Below are positions 37,000-45,936 of a DNA stretch of 56,156 nucleotides, in pieces (the first letter of the stretch is position 1; each line of letters starts with the position of its first letter). The position numbers and the translations under genes are program-made. The DNA is taken from the NCBI RefSeq assembly GCF_000376245.1, contig NZ_AQXM01000049.1, positions 1 through 56,156 on the forward strand. The letters are read 5' to 3'. The notes under the pieces were generated by a model. That model ran no database searches and had not been told where the DNA came from. It saw only the letters and a list, made by a program, of their open reading frames with translations. This DNA comes from Acaricomes phytoseiuli DSM 14247. Its GTDB lineage: Bacteria; Actinomycetota; Actinomycetes; Actinomycetales; Micrococcaceae.

Positions 37000-37645
37000 A
37001 GCGGTCCAATCTCTTTTCGATCCGGGATTGTCCCATCGACAGGAAGAGGCAGATGACCCAGTAGATGACGGCTGCCTGCAGGTAGAGCGCCATGAAGTCC
37101 CCGCTCACCGAGGCGATCTGCTGGGCCTGTCGGAACAGTTCGGTGACCAAGATCAAGGAGGCGAGTGAGGTGTCCTTGACCAGGGAGATGAAGGTGTTCG
37201 ACAGCGGCGGAACGGAGACTCTGGCGGCTTGCGGCAGGATGATCCGCCGCAAGGTCTGCTGCCGAGACATGCCGATCATATGCCCGGCTTCCCACTGCCC
37301 TTTGGGCACCGACAAGATAGCGGCGCGGATGACCTCTGCGGCGTAGCCGCCCACATTGAGCGATAGCGCGATGATCGCACTCGGCCAGGGCTCTAACCGC
37401 ACGCCGATGCTGGGCAGACCGTAGAAGATCACGAAGAGCTGGACCAGCAGCGGAGTGCCCCGGATGATCGACACGTAGACTCGGGCGGCCCCGGAGAGGA
37501 CGCGGTTCTTCCCGATGCGCATGAGAGCCACGAGTAGGGCGATGGCCAGGCCCAGGGCGAAAGAGGCCAGGGCGAGCGGGATAGTGGCGCTGATCGCGCC
37601 GAGCAGAAGCGGCCCGAGTGAACTTAGGATGAGATCCCAGCTCAT
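36986..37645 (-). CDS. polar amino-acid ABC importer, permease
   Basis: A 219-residue inner-membrane permease of the HisMQ type with about five membrane segments. The EAA loop appears in GQWEAGHMIGMSRQQTLRRIILPQAARVSVPPLSNTFISLVKDTSL, where it contacts the ATPase. RGTPLLVQLFVIFYGLP is the usual N-terminal family segment. Probably works as a homodimer, as no second permease is present. Confidence 0.93.
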   Translation of the reverse strand: MSWDLILSSLGPLLLGAISATIPLALASFALGLAIALLVALMRIGKNRVLSGAARVYVSIIRGTPLLVQLFVIFYGLPSIGVRLEPWPSAIIALSLNVGGYAAEVIRAAILSVPKGQWEAGHMIGMSRQQTLRRIILPQAARVSVPPLSNTFISLVKDTSLASLILVTELFRQAQQIASVSGDFMALYLQAAVIYWVICLFLSMGQSRIEKRLDRYVAH

Positions 37646-37736
37646 CCGCTGGGCCTTCTTGCGCCCATGTGATCAGCGACGATCGTGACCGGCTGCCTCA
37701 GCGGGCGCTCATTCGAGACTACGTTCACTGTGAAAT

Positions 37737-38528
37737 TCACTGTGAAACGTCAGCGCCGAAGTACTTCTCCGAGATCCTGGTCAGCGTGCCATCAGCGGAG
37801 AGCTCGGAGAGCGCCTGGTTGACCGCCTCGATGAGCGCCGTCGACCCCTGCCTCGCAACAAAAGCGCTGCGCGAGGTATCCGGGCTCTCTGCGGCGATCT
37901 TCAGCCCGCTGTCCGGGGTGTTCTGTTCGAAGTCCAGGAAGGTGAGCTTGTCGTTGACGATCGCATCCACCCGGCCCTGCTGGAGCAAGGCGACGGACTG
38001 TGCCCAGCCTTCAACGCCCTGAACGTTAGCGCCGTTCTCCTGAGCCATGCGGTACCAGTTGCTGGTCATCGACTGCGCGGTGGTCTTGCCGTTCAGGTCG
38101 TTGAAAGAAGAAATGGAGCTGTCGTCCATCCGGGTGACGATGACACCGGTGGAGAGAGTGTAGGGCGTGGAGAAGAGGTACTTCTGCTCGCGTTCGGGAT
38201 TAATCGCGATCTGATTCGCGATGAGATCGAAGCGGCTGCTGTCCAGGCCGGCGAAGATTCCATCGAACTGGGTCTCCTGGAAGGTCGCCGTGACGCCCAG
38301 TTTCTCGGCGACGGCCTGGGCGATCTCGACATCGTAGCCGGTGATAGCCCCGGAACCTCCATCAGCGCGGTAGGTGAAGGGCTTGTAGGTGCCTTCAGTA
38401 CCGAAGATGAGCTCCCCGCGAGAGGTGGCATCGCTCAGCGAGGTATCCTCCCCGCTATTGCCTGCCGAGCAGCCGGTGAGAGCAAGAGCGGCGATAACGG
38501 CAATACCGGCTAGAGCGCGGAGTTTCAT
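37737..38528 (-). CDS. amino-acid ABC importer, solute-binding lipoprotein
   Basis: A 263-residue exported lipoprotein. The signal peptide ends in LALTGC with the lipidated Cys20. The bilobed binding domain starts GELIFGTEGTYKPFTYRADGG and continues GAITGYDVEIAQAVAEKLGV, FDLIANQIAINPEREQKYLFSTPY. This pattern is closest to cystine-binding (TcyA/FliY-like) members, but other polar amino acids are possible. It is the first gene of the importer set, 91 bases before the permease. The 163 bases upstream hold no clear riboswitch. Confidence 0.88.
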   Translation of the reverse strand: MKLRALAGIAVIAALALTGCSAGNSGEDTSLSDATSRGELIFGTEGTYKPFTYRADGGSGAITGYDVEIAQAVAEKLGVTATFQETQFDGIFAGLDSSRFDLIANQIAINPEREQKYLFSTPYTLSTGVIVTRMDDSSISSFNDLNGKTTAQSMTSNWYRMAQENGANVQGVEGWAQSVALLQQGRVDAIVNDKLTFLDFEQNTPDSGLKIAAESPDTSRSAFVARQGSTALIEAVNQALSELSADGTLTRISEKYFGADVSQ

Positions 38529-38691
38529 CTGGTTCCTTTACTGCACTGAAGTTCCAATGCGTGGGGGTACTCGACTACAGGCCAGAACGTCATACTCCGG
38601 ATGGCTGATAAAGCCCCGGGCGTCATAGCCGGTTCGCTGAGATTATCAGTTCCAACAATCGGGGAGCGGGTTTGTATTTCCTCAGATGTCA

Positions 38692-39594
38692 TTAAATCGC
38701 ACCGACGATTTCCAGGAGTTTCTGGACTGATGGCGAGGCCTCCCGGTTCCAGACCGCGGTGAACTCCCGCAGCAACGGTTCACCGCTGAGCGGAATCCGG
38801 ATGAGATTCCCCGCGGTGAGGTCGGGTTGGGCGCTGCGCAGGCTCAGTACGGCCGGAGCCACCCCGGCGCGGGCATGGGCCCGGATGATGCTGGTGGTGT
38901 CGAGGGTCGCTGCGGGCTCGGCAAGACTCCAGCCGGCGGCTGCCAGCCACGCTTCCAGGGTGTCCCGAGTTCCTGAGCCGACCTCCCGCACGAGCAGCTG
39001 GGCAGCGGCGAGGTCTTCGGCGTGCACGGTGCTCTTGCCCGCCCAGGGGTGTTCCGGTGCGGTGACGACGACTAGTTCATCGGAGCACACTGGGCGCCAG
39101 AAGAGGCCGCTGGGAATATCCGGCCCCTCTACGAAGCCCAGATGGGCGCTCCCGGTGTTCACCAGTTCGAGGACTTCGGCGGAATTGCACGCGATGAGCC
39201 GGACGGTCACTTCGGGGCTCTGCCTGCGCAATTCCAGAAGCCATTCCGGGATCAGCAGTTCTGCGATGGTCTGAGAAGCAGCGATGGTGAGGGTTCCGGC
39301 CGGTTGCCGCAGAGCGGCGAGCCCTGCCTCGAGGCGATGCGCTGCCTCGAGCACCGGAGCAGCCAGTTCTAAGAGCATCCGGCCCGCTTCTGTCATCGTC
39401 GAGCCCAGTGACGAACGGACCACCAAGCGGACGCCTACCGCGTGTTCGGCGGCGGCCAGGCGTGCCGAGACCGCCTGCTGGGTGATGCCGAGCCGCTGCG
39501 CCGCACGGGAGAGCGAACCCGCACGGGCGATCTGCTCGAGTACTTCCAGGGTGTCGAGTTCAAGGGCCCGATCCGTCAGCCGCCGAGTTGCCAC
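38692..39594 (-). CDS. LysR-family transcriptional regulator
   Basis: A 300-residue regulator from GTG 39594: winged helix-turn-helix at about 10-65 (LDTLEVLEQIARAGSLSRAAQRLGITQQAVSARLAAAE) and a substrate-binding effector domain (about 90-295; TLTIAASQTIAELLIPEWLLELRRQSPEVTVRLIACNS, HLGFVEGPDIPSG). The frame runs upstream to 39795 inside the divergent transporter, so the GTG is preferred. It is divergent from the TDT transporter with about 60 bases between starts, and likely regulates it. Confidence 0.9.
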   Translation of the reverse strand: MATRRLTDRALELDTLEVLEQIARAGSLSRAAQRLGITQQAVSARLAAAEHAVGVRLVVRSSLGSTMTEAGRMLLELAAPVLEAAHRLEAGLAALRQPAGTLTIAASQTIAELLIPEWLLELRRQSPEVTVRLIACNSAEVLELVNTGSAHLGFVEGPDIPSGLFWRPVCSDELVVVTAPEHPWAGKSTVHAEDLAAAQLLVREVGSGTRDTLEAWLAAAGWSLAEPAATLDTTSIIRAHARAGVAPAVLSLRSAQPDLTAGNLIRIPLSGEPLLREFTAVWNREASPSVQKLLEIVGAI

Positions 39595-39602
39595 AAGGAA
39601 AT

Positions 39603-39613
39603 ATTGTAGCAAT
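39603..39613. promoter_or_regulatory. LysR-type operator candidate
   Basis: ATTG-TAG-CAAT, a short perfect inverted repeat in the 59-base gap between the divergent LysR and transporter starts. Its T...A symmetry fits the LysR T-N11-A type. Confidence 0.4.
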
Positions 39614-39653
39614 GCGGCTGAATCAGCGTGGTCTTCGAGCAGTGGAAGCCGCC

Positions 39654-40844
39654 ATGATGAAGTCCATGACCATGCATCAGGACTTCTCCGCTCAACCGGC
39701 TCAGTCCACCCCGCCATCTTCGGAGCAGCTCCCACGGCAGCGGAAGATTCTCCGTGAACTCGCAGACCGGCGGGAACTCTTCGCGAATCTGGCACCCAAC
39801 TGGTACGCCTCGATCATGGGCACCGGGATCGTCGCCGTCGCGGGAGCCACACTGCCGTTGCAGTTTCCAGGACTACGCACTGGTGTCACCGTGATCTGGG
39901 CGATCGCGGCGCTGCTGCTCGTGGCCTTGAGCGCGGCGACCGTGCTGCACTGGATGAGACACCGACAAATCGCCAGAGGCCATCATCTCAACGCCGTGAC
40001 CTCGTATTTCTATGGTGCACCGCCTATGGCGTTCCTCACCGTCGGTGCCGGCGCTCTGCTGCTCGGCAAGGACTGGATCGGACTGCAGGCCGCGGTAACG
40101 GTCAGCTGGACTCTCTGGACCATCGGCACCGCCCTGGGGCTGCTCAGCGCGATCATCGTGCCCTACCTGGCGTTCACGCGACACCACAACACCGCTGAAT
40201 CCGCATTCGGCGGCTGGCTCATGCCCATCGTTCCGCCGATGGTCTCCGCCTCAGCCGGGGCGCTGCTGCTGCCATATGCGCCAGCGGGGCAGATCCGCGA
40301 GACTCTGTTGTGGGCCTGCTACGGTTTCTTCGGCCTGAGCCTGATCGCTTCGCTCATCGTGATCACGCTCATCTGGAACAGGCTCGTACAGCATCAGATC
40401 GGTGCTCCCGGAATGGTGCCCACGCTATGGATTCTCCTGGGCCCGGTGGGCCAATCGATCACCGCGGTGAATCTGCTGGCAGCGAACGCCCCCACGGCGG
40501 TCGGCACCAGTACGGCCAGAGCGTTGCTGATGCTGGCCCTGGTGTACGGCTTCGCGATGCTGGGTTTCGCGATGCTGTGGACCGTGATCGCTCTGCTCAT
40601 CACGATCCGGGCCGTCCGTGAGGGCCTTCCGTTCAGTCTGAGCTGGTGGTCTTTCACCTTCCCCGTGGGCACCTGTGTCACCGGTTTGAACGGTTTGGCG
40701 GAGCATTCCGGGCTCGTGCTGGTCCAAGTGCTCGCGGTCATCTACTACCTTGGCCTCATCGCCGCCTGGCTGATCGTAGCGGCCCGTACATTTCACGGGT
40801 CGGTGATCCGAGGTACTCTCTTTCTCGCGCCTCGTAACGCTTAA
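39654..40844 (+). CDS. TDT (TehA/SLAC1) family transporter
   Basis: A 396-residue membrane protein with about ten membrane segments. LAPNWYASIMGTGIVAVAGATLP is the family's first segment. Others are FYGAPPMAFLTVGAGALLLGKDWIG, WLMPIVPPMVSASAGALLLPYA, PTLWILLGPVGQSITAVNLLA, and WWSFTFPVGTCVTGLNGLA. The fold is an anion channel/exporter (tellurite, dicarboxylate, sulfite or malate in relatives). Start at ATG 39654 with GTGGAAG upstream; 39657 is equally close. LysR control from the divergent gene is likely. Substrate unknown. Confidence 0.88.
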   Translation: MMKSMTMHQDFSAQPAQSTPPSSEQLPRQRKILRELADRRELFANLAPNWYASIMGTGIVAVAGATLPLQFPGLRTGVTVIWAIAALLLVALSAATVLHWMRHRQIARGHHLNAVTSYFYGAPPMAFLTVGAGALLLGKDWIGLQAAVTVSWTLWTIGTALGLLSAIIVPYLAFTRHHNTAESAFGGWLMPIVPPMVSASAGALLLPYAPAGQIRETLLWACYGFFGLSLIASLIVITLIWNRLVQHQIGAPGMVPTLWILLGPVGQSITAVNLLAANAPTAVGTSTARALLMLALVYGFAMLGFAMLWTVIALLITIRAVREGLPFSLSWWSFTFPVGTCVTGLNGLAEHSGLVLVQVLAVIYYLGLIAAWLIVAARTFHGSVIRGTLFLAPRNA

Positions 40845-40922
40845 TTGATTGAGGGTTGGTCGACGGAGAGCGCGGATTCCAGGGCAACGGAGAAGACTGC
40901 TCCGCGAGCAAGGGAAGAGCAT

Positions 40923-42788
40923 ATGAGCATGGAAGGGGCGGCGTTCCAGTCGCTGCGCAGCGCCATGAGTGCCGAAGACGATAACGGCGGGGTGAACCGG
41001 GAGACCGTCCGCCGCACTATCGCCTTCGCCAAGCCGTACCGGGGCAGGCTGCTGCTCTTCGTGCTGCTCTCCGTGCTGGCCGCTATAGTCGCGGTGGCTA
41101 CTCCGGTGTTGGCCGGGCAGGTCGTCAACGCTATCGTCGCCGGGAATAACCTGCAGCTGGTGATCTGGTTAGCGGTGCTCATCGCCCTGGTCGCGCTGCT
41201 CGAAGCCGGCGTCAACTTCGTGCTCCGCTGGGTCTCCTCGAGACTCGGCGAGGACGTCATCCTCAGCCTGCGCACCTCGGTTTTCGACCACGTGCAGAAG
41301 ATGCCGATCGCCTTTTTCACCAGGACCCGAACCGGTGCCCTGGTCAGCCGGCTCAACAACGATGTCATCGGAGCGCAGCAGGCCTTCGCCGGTACGCTCT
41401 CCGGGATCGTCAGCAACCTGGTGACTCTGCTACTCACCCTCATCGTGATGCTCGGAACCTCCTGGCAGGTCACGGTGTTGGCGCTTCTGCTGCTGCCGGT
41501 CTTCCTGCTGCCGGCCCGGCGCTTCGGATCCCGGCTGGCCAACTTGCGGAAACAGGCGGCGAATCTTAATGCGGATATGAGCACTCAGATGACCGAGCGG
41601 TTCTCAGCGCCGGGAGCCACTCTGGTCAAACTCTTCGGCCGCCCTGACGAGGAGTCCCGTGAATTCGAGCGGCGCGCCGCCCGGGTCCGGGACATCGGGG
41701 TGACCTCGGCTCTGATGCAGTTCACGTTCCTCACGGCGCTCACCCTGGTCTCCGCGCTGGCGCTGGCGCTAGTGTACGGCCTTGGCGGGTTCTATGCGAT
41801 GCGAGGCGACCTCGCCGCAGGCGATGTCGTCACCCTGGCCCTGCTGCTGACTCGTCTTTATGCTCCGCTGACCGCTCTGGCTAGCGCTCGGGTGGACCTC
41901 ATGAGCGCCCTGGTCAGTTTCGCCAGGGTTTTCGAAGTGCTCGACCTCACCCCGTTGATCGTCCAGAAGCCGGATGCCAAGACCTTGCCCCAGAAGGCGC
42001 TCGGCGTGGAGTTCGATCACGTCCGCTTCGGTTATCCGGCTGCGGATAAAGTCTCGCTGGCCTCCCTCGAAGAAGTAGCCACGCTCGATGCGCGAGCCGG
42101 TGAAGAAGTGCTGCACGGGATCAGCTTCACCGCGGAGCCGGGCCAGACCATCGCCCTGGTGGGTTCCTCCGGGGCAGGCAAGTCCACCATCGCGCAGTTG
42201 CTGGCCCGGCTTTACGATGTGGATTCCGGATCGGTGCGGATCGGCGGCGTGGATATCCGGGATCTGACCTTCGAATCCCTCCGGGAATCGCTCAGCATGG
42301 TCACCCAGGACGGCCACCTCTTCCATGAGAGCATCAGATCCAATCTGCTGCTGGTCAAGCCCGAAGCCACTGAGGAGGAGATCTGGTCAGCACTGCGTCG
42401 GGCTCGCCTGGAAGGGCTGATCGCGAGCCTGCCCGACGGCCTGGACACCGTGGTCGGAGAACGTGGCTACCGGCTTTCTGGAGGAGAGCGGCAGCGGCTC
42501 ACGATCGCCAGACTGCTGCTGATCCAGCCCGCAGTGGTGATTCTGGATGAAGCGACCGCAGCCCTAGATTCGACGAATGAGGCGGCGGTGCAGGCCGCGC
42601 TCGCCGAGGCGCTCCGGGGCCGGACGGCCGTGGTGATCGCGCACCGGCTCTCCACCGTCCGGGAGGCGGATATGATCCTGGTGGTCGAGGCCGGGCAGAT
42701 CGTAGAGCGCGGTACGCATGCGGAGCTGCTGGCTGCTCAGGGCCGGTACGCGGATCTGTATCACACCCAGTTCGCCTCGGCGACGTGA
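40923..42788 (+). CDS. ABC exporter, fused membrane and ATPase domains
   Basis: A 621-residue half-transporter with a six-helix exporter domain (about 30-340) and an ATPase domain (about 365-610). Walker A VGSSGAGKSTIAQ, signature RLSGGERQRLTIARLL, Walker B VVILDEATAALD and the switch IAHRLSTVRE are canonical, so it can act as a homodimer. The ATPase domain holds an insert after the first strand (VSLASLEEVATLDARAGEE), common in actinobacterial members. The frame opens at 40845, but ATG 40923 follows GGGAAGAG. Substrate unknown, possibly drugs or lipids. Confidence 0.92.
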   Translation: MSMEGAAFQSLRSAMSAEDDNGGVNRETVRRTIAFAKPYRGRLLLFVLLSVLAAIVAVATPVLAGQVVNAIVAGNNLQLVIWLAVLIALVALLEAGVNFVLRWVSSRLGEDVILSLRTSVFDHVQKMPIAFFTRTRTGALVSRLNNDVIGAQQAFAGTLSGIVSNLVTLLLTLIVMLGTSWQVTVLALLLLPVFLLPARRFGSRLANLRKQAANLNADMSTQMTERFSAPGATLVKLFGRPDEESREFERRAARVRDIGVTSALMQFTFLTALTLVSALALALVYGLGGFYAMRGDLAAGDVVTLALLLTRLYAPLTALASARVDLMSALVSFARVFEVLDLTPLIVQKPDAKTLPQKALGVEFDHVRFGYPAADKVSLASLEEVATLDARAGEEVLHGISFTAEPGQTIALVGSSGAGKSTIAQLLARLYDVDSGSVRIGGVDIRDLTFESLRESLSMVTQDGHLFHESIRSNLLLVKPEATEEEIWSALRRARLEGLIASLPDGLDTVVGERGYRLSGGERQRLTIARLLLIQPAVVILDEATAALDSTNEAAVQAALAEALRGRTAVVIAHRLSTVREADMILVVEAGQIVERGTHAELLAAQGRYADLYHTQFASAT

Positions 42789-42805
42789 TGCGTCAGCGTG
42801 ATGCT

Positions 42806-43273
42806 TCAGCAGCGCGTCCAGCGACTGCTGAGCAGCTGATGCTTAGCCGACCCGTGCACTCGCCAGATCACGCTCAGCTCCTGCGGGCCGAGCACCCGGT
42901 ATTCGGCCCGGTACAGATCCGCAGCGCAGGGATGCTCCGCCTGCCATGACCCAGCGTGCAGATCCAGGCGGTGGAAGAAGCCTCCATGGTCGAAGTACCA
43001 GTCCAGCACGGCCGGATGATCAGTGCTGCGCAGCAGATACTCCCGGCTGACCTCGACGGTGGCGGATTGCCAGCGCAGGGTGCCCTGTTCCCGGTAGACC
43101 AGGCCGGTGCCGGAGGGTTCGATAGAGACCGTTCCGATGAATTCGCCGCTGCCGCTTGCCGGAGCGTCGCATTCGGTGACTGTCCGCTGGATATCCCAGC
43201 TGCCGGAGAGGAATTCCGTGGCATCGGCCACCGGGTGGCGGCCCGCAGGGTGCTCAGGCCAGGAAGCGCTCAC
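42806..43273 (-). CDS. DUF6314 family protein
   Basis: A 155-residue soluble protein with FLSGSWDIQRTVTE near the start, YREQGTLRW, REYLLRST, then DHGGFFHRLDLHAG and HPCAADLYRAEYRVLGPQELSVIWRVHG towards the C-terminus, which agrees with the DUF6314 (lipocalin-like) pattern. No signal peptide. Function unknown. It starts 2 bases from the tRNA-Arg gene on the same strand. Confidence 0.7.
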   Translation of the reverse strand: MSASWPEHPAGRHPVADATEFLSGSWDIQRTVTECDAPASGSGEFIGTVSIEPSGTGLVYREQGTLRWQSATVEVSREYLLRSTDHPAVLDWYFDHGGFFHRLDLHAGSWQAEHPCAADLYRAEYRVLGPQELSVIWRVHGSAKHQLLSSRWTRC

Positions 43274-43274
43274 G

Positions 43275-43348
43275 TGCCCGAGGCGGGATTCGAACCCACG
43301 GCCTTCCCTTTAGGAGAGGGACGCTCTATCCTGCTGAGCTACTCGGGC
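43275..43348 (-). tRNA. tRNA-Arg (CCU)
   Basis: Complete cloverleaf on the minus strand: acceptor GCCCGAG/CTCGGGC, D-arm with AGCTCAG and TAGAGC, anticodon stem TCCCT/AGGGA with loop CTCCTAA (anticodon CCT), T-arm with GGTTCGAATCC. Discriminator is A, CCA is not encoded. It reads the AGG codon. Confidence 0.95.
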
Positions 43349-43454
43349 CGTTCGCGCGGGTACGAGTAGGAGTATCCGCGCATCCGCCAGCTTACCGTAC
43401 CGGCTCAGGTCGTCCTGCTGCGATTCGGTCGGGGTCGCGGTTTACTCTGAGACT

Positions 43455-44252
43455 ATGAGGCAGGATGCGCGGATTTTGCTGAGAACGCTCTTCGGGGCCT
43501 GGGCCGTGCTCAGCATCCTGCAGTTCTTCCTGGCGGAGATTGTTGTCGTGATGGCCTGGGCCGGCCCTGCGCCGTATAGCTGGGTGGGCAATTACATCAG
43601 TGATCTGGGAGCCCTGAACTGCGGCTTGTACCAGGGCCGGGAGGTCTGCTCCCCGTTGAACGGGGTGATGAACGCCTCCTTCATCCTGCAGGGCCTGGGC
43701 CTGCTCGCCGGCGGCTTCCTCATGAGCACCAGGCTACTGGGCTTCGGCGGACACCCGGAACAGGACTATGGCCCGCAGCTCCGTGCTGCGCAATGGGTCA
43801 GGGTCTTGCTGATCGTCGCGGGGCTCGGCGTGACTTTCGTCGGGCTGGTACCCGAGGACACGATCTCCCAGCTCCATTACTCCGCGGCCATCTTGTTCTT
43901 CGTCTCCGGGGTCATCGCGCAGTTCGTGCTGTGGTGGATCTGGACGGGGCGCAGCTGGGCCAGCTGGATCCTGCTGGCTACCGGCATCGTCTCCGCACTG
44001 GCCACCGCCGTCTTCATCGGCTTGATCATGCTCTCGGATGTCCTGGACCCCTATGCCGGTCTGGTGGAACGGCTGATCGCTTCCGCACTGGCCACCGCCG
44101 TCTTCATCGGCTTGATCATGCTCTCGGATGTCCTGGACCCCTATGCCGGTCTGGTGGAACGGCTGATCGCTTATCCGGTGATCCTGGGGTTCTCTGTGAT
44201 GGGGGCGACGGTTGCCCTCGGCGCGAATCGGGAACGCAAGCGTCAGATCTGA
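43455..44252 (+). CDS. DUF998 membrane protein with internal duplication
   Basis: A 265-residue membrane protein. The N-terminal part has the DUF998 pattern (YSWVGNYISDLGALNCG, VMNASFILQGLGLLAGGFLMS, VGLVPEDTISQLHYSAAILFFVSG). Residues about 180-209 and 210-239 are the same 30-residue block (SALATAVFIGLIMLSDVLDP then YAGLVERLIA), produced by a perfect 90-bp tandem duplication. The extra block adds a membrane segment, so topology after it may be altered. DUF998 function is unknown. ATG 43455 is the start. Confidence 0.85.
   Translation: MRQDARILLRTLFGAWAVLSILQFFLAEIVVVMAWAGPAPYSWVGNYISDLGALNCGLYQGREVCSPLNGVMNASFILQGLGLLAGGFLMSTRLLGFGGHPEQDYGPQLRAAQWVRVLLIVAGLGVTFVGLVPEDTISQLHYSAAILFFVSGVIAQFVLWWIWTGRSWASWILLATGIVSALATAVFIGLIMLSDVLDPYAGLVERLIASALATAVFIGLIMLSDVLDPYAGLVERLIAYPVILGFSVMGATVALGANRERKRQI
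43992..44171 (+). repeat. perfect 90-bp tandem duplication
   Basis: Units 43992-44081 and 44082-44171 are identical at all 90 positions and keep the frame. Absence of any difference points to a very recent event or an assembly artefact. Confidence 0.95.
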
Positions 44253-44262
44253 CGCCGGCCGG

Positions 44263-44976
44263 TCACTCCTGGCTGTTCTTGCCCTTGTCTCTGGTTTCTG
44301 CTGAGCCGAGGATTTCTCGCTGCAGCCTGCGCCTGAAACGTAGCCCTCGGCTGATCAGCAGAACTGCCCCGCTGATCAGGGACAGGATGAGCAGTGCCCA
44401 AGACGAGACGACGAGCACACTCGCTAGCTGCGCCTGCCCGGGGTCGACAGTCTCCGCCGAGAGTACCCCATCGATCACCACATTGGCGCTAAGCTGAACC
44501 ACCGCGAAAGCCAGTGGCGGAAGCCAGAGTAGCCAGCGAATTACGCCGCGTGCGGTATTGAGGCCGATCAGCAGCAGCCAGGTGAAGCCGAAGATCAGTG
44601 GGAACAGGGTGCCTGCGGTTCTATGGACGTACTGCAGCTGCCCCAGCCCTTCCGCATTGAGCGCAGCGCGCAGAGCGCTGATGTACTCGGGAGCGAACCC
44701 GAAGATCATGGAATCCGGCATGACCAGGCCATCGGAGAGCTGCGTCATCTGGCTGAGCGTCAGCAGGTGGTAGTACCAGAACATGAAGGCACTCGCGATG
44801 ACTCCCGCGATGACGATCAAGGATCCGTTACTACCGGTATTCCGGCCGCTTTCCGATGCGATATCAGAGCCCGGGAGCGGCGCCCCGGCAGCAGGGCGAG
44901 TGGGGGTGTACCCCGTGTTTGCTCGGGTGGCGCGATCGCCGTGCTTCTTCGCGCGCTGTGAAGGGGTCTTGGCCAT
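44263..44976 (-). CDS. hypothetical multi-pass membrane protein
   Basis: A 237-residue protein with a polar N-terminal region (MAKTPSQRAKKHGDRATR onward to about 50) and four membrane segments (about 55-75, 122-140, 147-170, 190-217). Between the first two is a polar stretch with LNAEGLGQLQYVHRTAGTLFP. No family is recognised with confidence. The ATG at 44976 gives a plausible N-terminus; the frame opens at 45027. It converges with the DUF998 gene. Confidence 0.65.
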   Translation of the reverse strand: MAKTPSQRAKKHGDRATRANTGYTPTRPAAGAPLPGSDIASESGRNTGSNGSLIVIAGVIASAFMFWYYHLLTLSQMTQLSDGLVMPDSMIFGFAPEYISALRAALNAEGLGQLQYVHRTAGTLFPLIFGFTWLLLIGLNTARGVIRWLLWLPPLAFAVVQLSANVVIDGVLSAETVDPGQAQLASVLVVSSWALLILSLISGAVLLISRGLRFRRRLQREILGSAETRDKGKNSQE

Positions 44977-45126
44977 AGCCGCTATTGTCGCATCGAGACG
45001 CTGTACGGAGACAGCTCGGCGGCCCAAGTCAGGAGTGCAGGTGGCCGGAATGTTCCGGTATGAATGATGTACGTTATGATGTTATCCATACGTTGCGGTG
45101 AGGCTCTGGGATTCCCGGGGCCTTCT

Positions 45127-45156
45127 TTGACGTAGTTTGACGTAAGCGCCTACCGT
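45127..45156 (+). promoter_or_regulatory. promoter of the thioredoxin-fold lipoprotein
   Basis: -35 TTGACG (45127-45132), 18-base spacer, -10 TACCGT (45151-45156). The -35 lies in a direct repeat, TTTGACGTA at 45126-45134 and 45136-45144. Confidence 0.45.
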
Positions 45157-45181
45157 GAATGCCGATGCTTTAGGGGAACCC

Positions 45182-45889
45182 GTGTTACTTGCTGGCCGGA
45201 AAACACTGATGACCGCGGGGGCCAGCCTCGTGCTTCTGATGGGGCTCACCGGATGCGGGGGCGCCGATAACACAGCTCCGGCTAGCAGCCAGGCCCCGGC
45301 GACCACGCCGGCTGCTTCGGGGGCATCTTCAGCGGACGCCTCTGCGCTCGCGGCCCAGCTGACACCGGCTGACGCCAGTACTCTAAGCGATCCGGCTTCG
45401 CCACGGGCCACTTTGGTGGTCTTCACCAACTATCAGTGCCCTTACTGCGCCACGATGGATCAGCAGCTGCACCGGGCGGCCCAGGACTATGGTGATGACC
45501 TGCGAATCGTAGTGCGCAACTTCCCCTTGCCGCAGCACCGTAATGCGCCTTTAGCGGCCCAGGCTGCAGAAGCCGCAGGTGAGCAGAGCGCTTTCAGCCA
45601 GATGGCGGGGCTGATCTTTGAGCGGCAGAGCGAGTGGGCTTCTATGGAAAGCGGCCTGGAGGAAGTCTTCGCGGGATATGCTCAGCAGCTCGGCCTGGAT
45701 CAGGCTCAGTTCACCACAGACCTGAACTCCCAGAAGATCCGGGATCGGGTACAGCGTGATATGCAGACCGCGAATGAACTCGGGGTGCGCGGCACGCCGA
45801 CCCTGGTGCTCAATAATGAGCTGCTCCAGGTGGACTCTTCGGATTACGCCGCCTTGCAGCAGTCTATTGAGCAGGCGCTCGCAAACTGA
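45182..45889 (+). CDS. DsbA/thioredoxin-fold exported lipoprotein
   Basis: A 235-residue lipoprotein (lipobox GLTGC, Cys25) with an Ala/Ser/Thr linker and a DsbA-like domain from about 65: TLVVFTNYQCPYCATMDQQLH with the redox CPYC pair, then GDDLRIVVRNFPLPQH and the cis-Pro segment VRGTPTLVLNN. It should oxidise or isomerise disulfides outside the membrane. GTG 45182, preceded by AGGGGA, is chosen; ATG 45155 is in frame but overlaps the predicted promoter. It is followed 47 bases on by the phosphatase gene. Confidence 0.88.
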   Translation: MLLAGRKTLMTAGASLVLLMGLTGCGGADNTAPASSQAPATTPAASGASSADASALAAQLTPADASTLSDPASPRATLVVFTNYQCPYCATMDQQLHRAAQDYGDDLRIVVRNFPLPQHRNAPLAAQAAEAAGEQSAFSQMAGLIFERQSEWASMESGLEEVFAGYAQQLGLDQAQFTTDLNSQKIRDRVQRDMQTANELGVRGTPTLVLNNELLQVDSSDYAALQQSIEQALAN

Positions 45890-45936
45890 TCTGCTAACCG
45901 TATCGCTGCGGTCAGTCAGGTTATAGGCTGAACCGT

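Noticed and set aside
38529-38691. A SAM or other riboswitch before the amino-acid importer
   Set aside because: The leader was read on the minus strand for S-box and T-box landmarks and none was found. Only weak, unconvincing promoter-like boxes are present.
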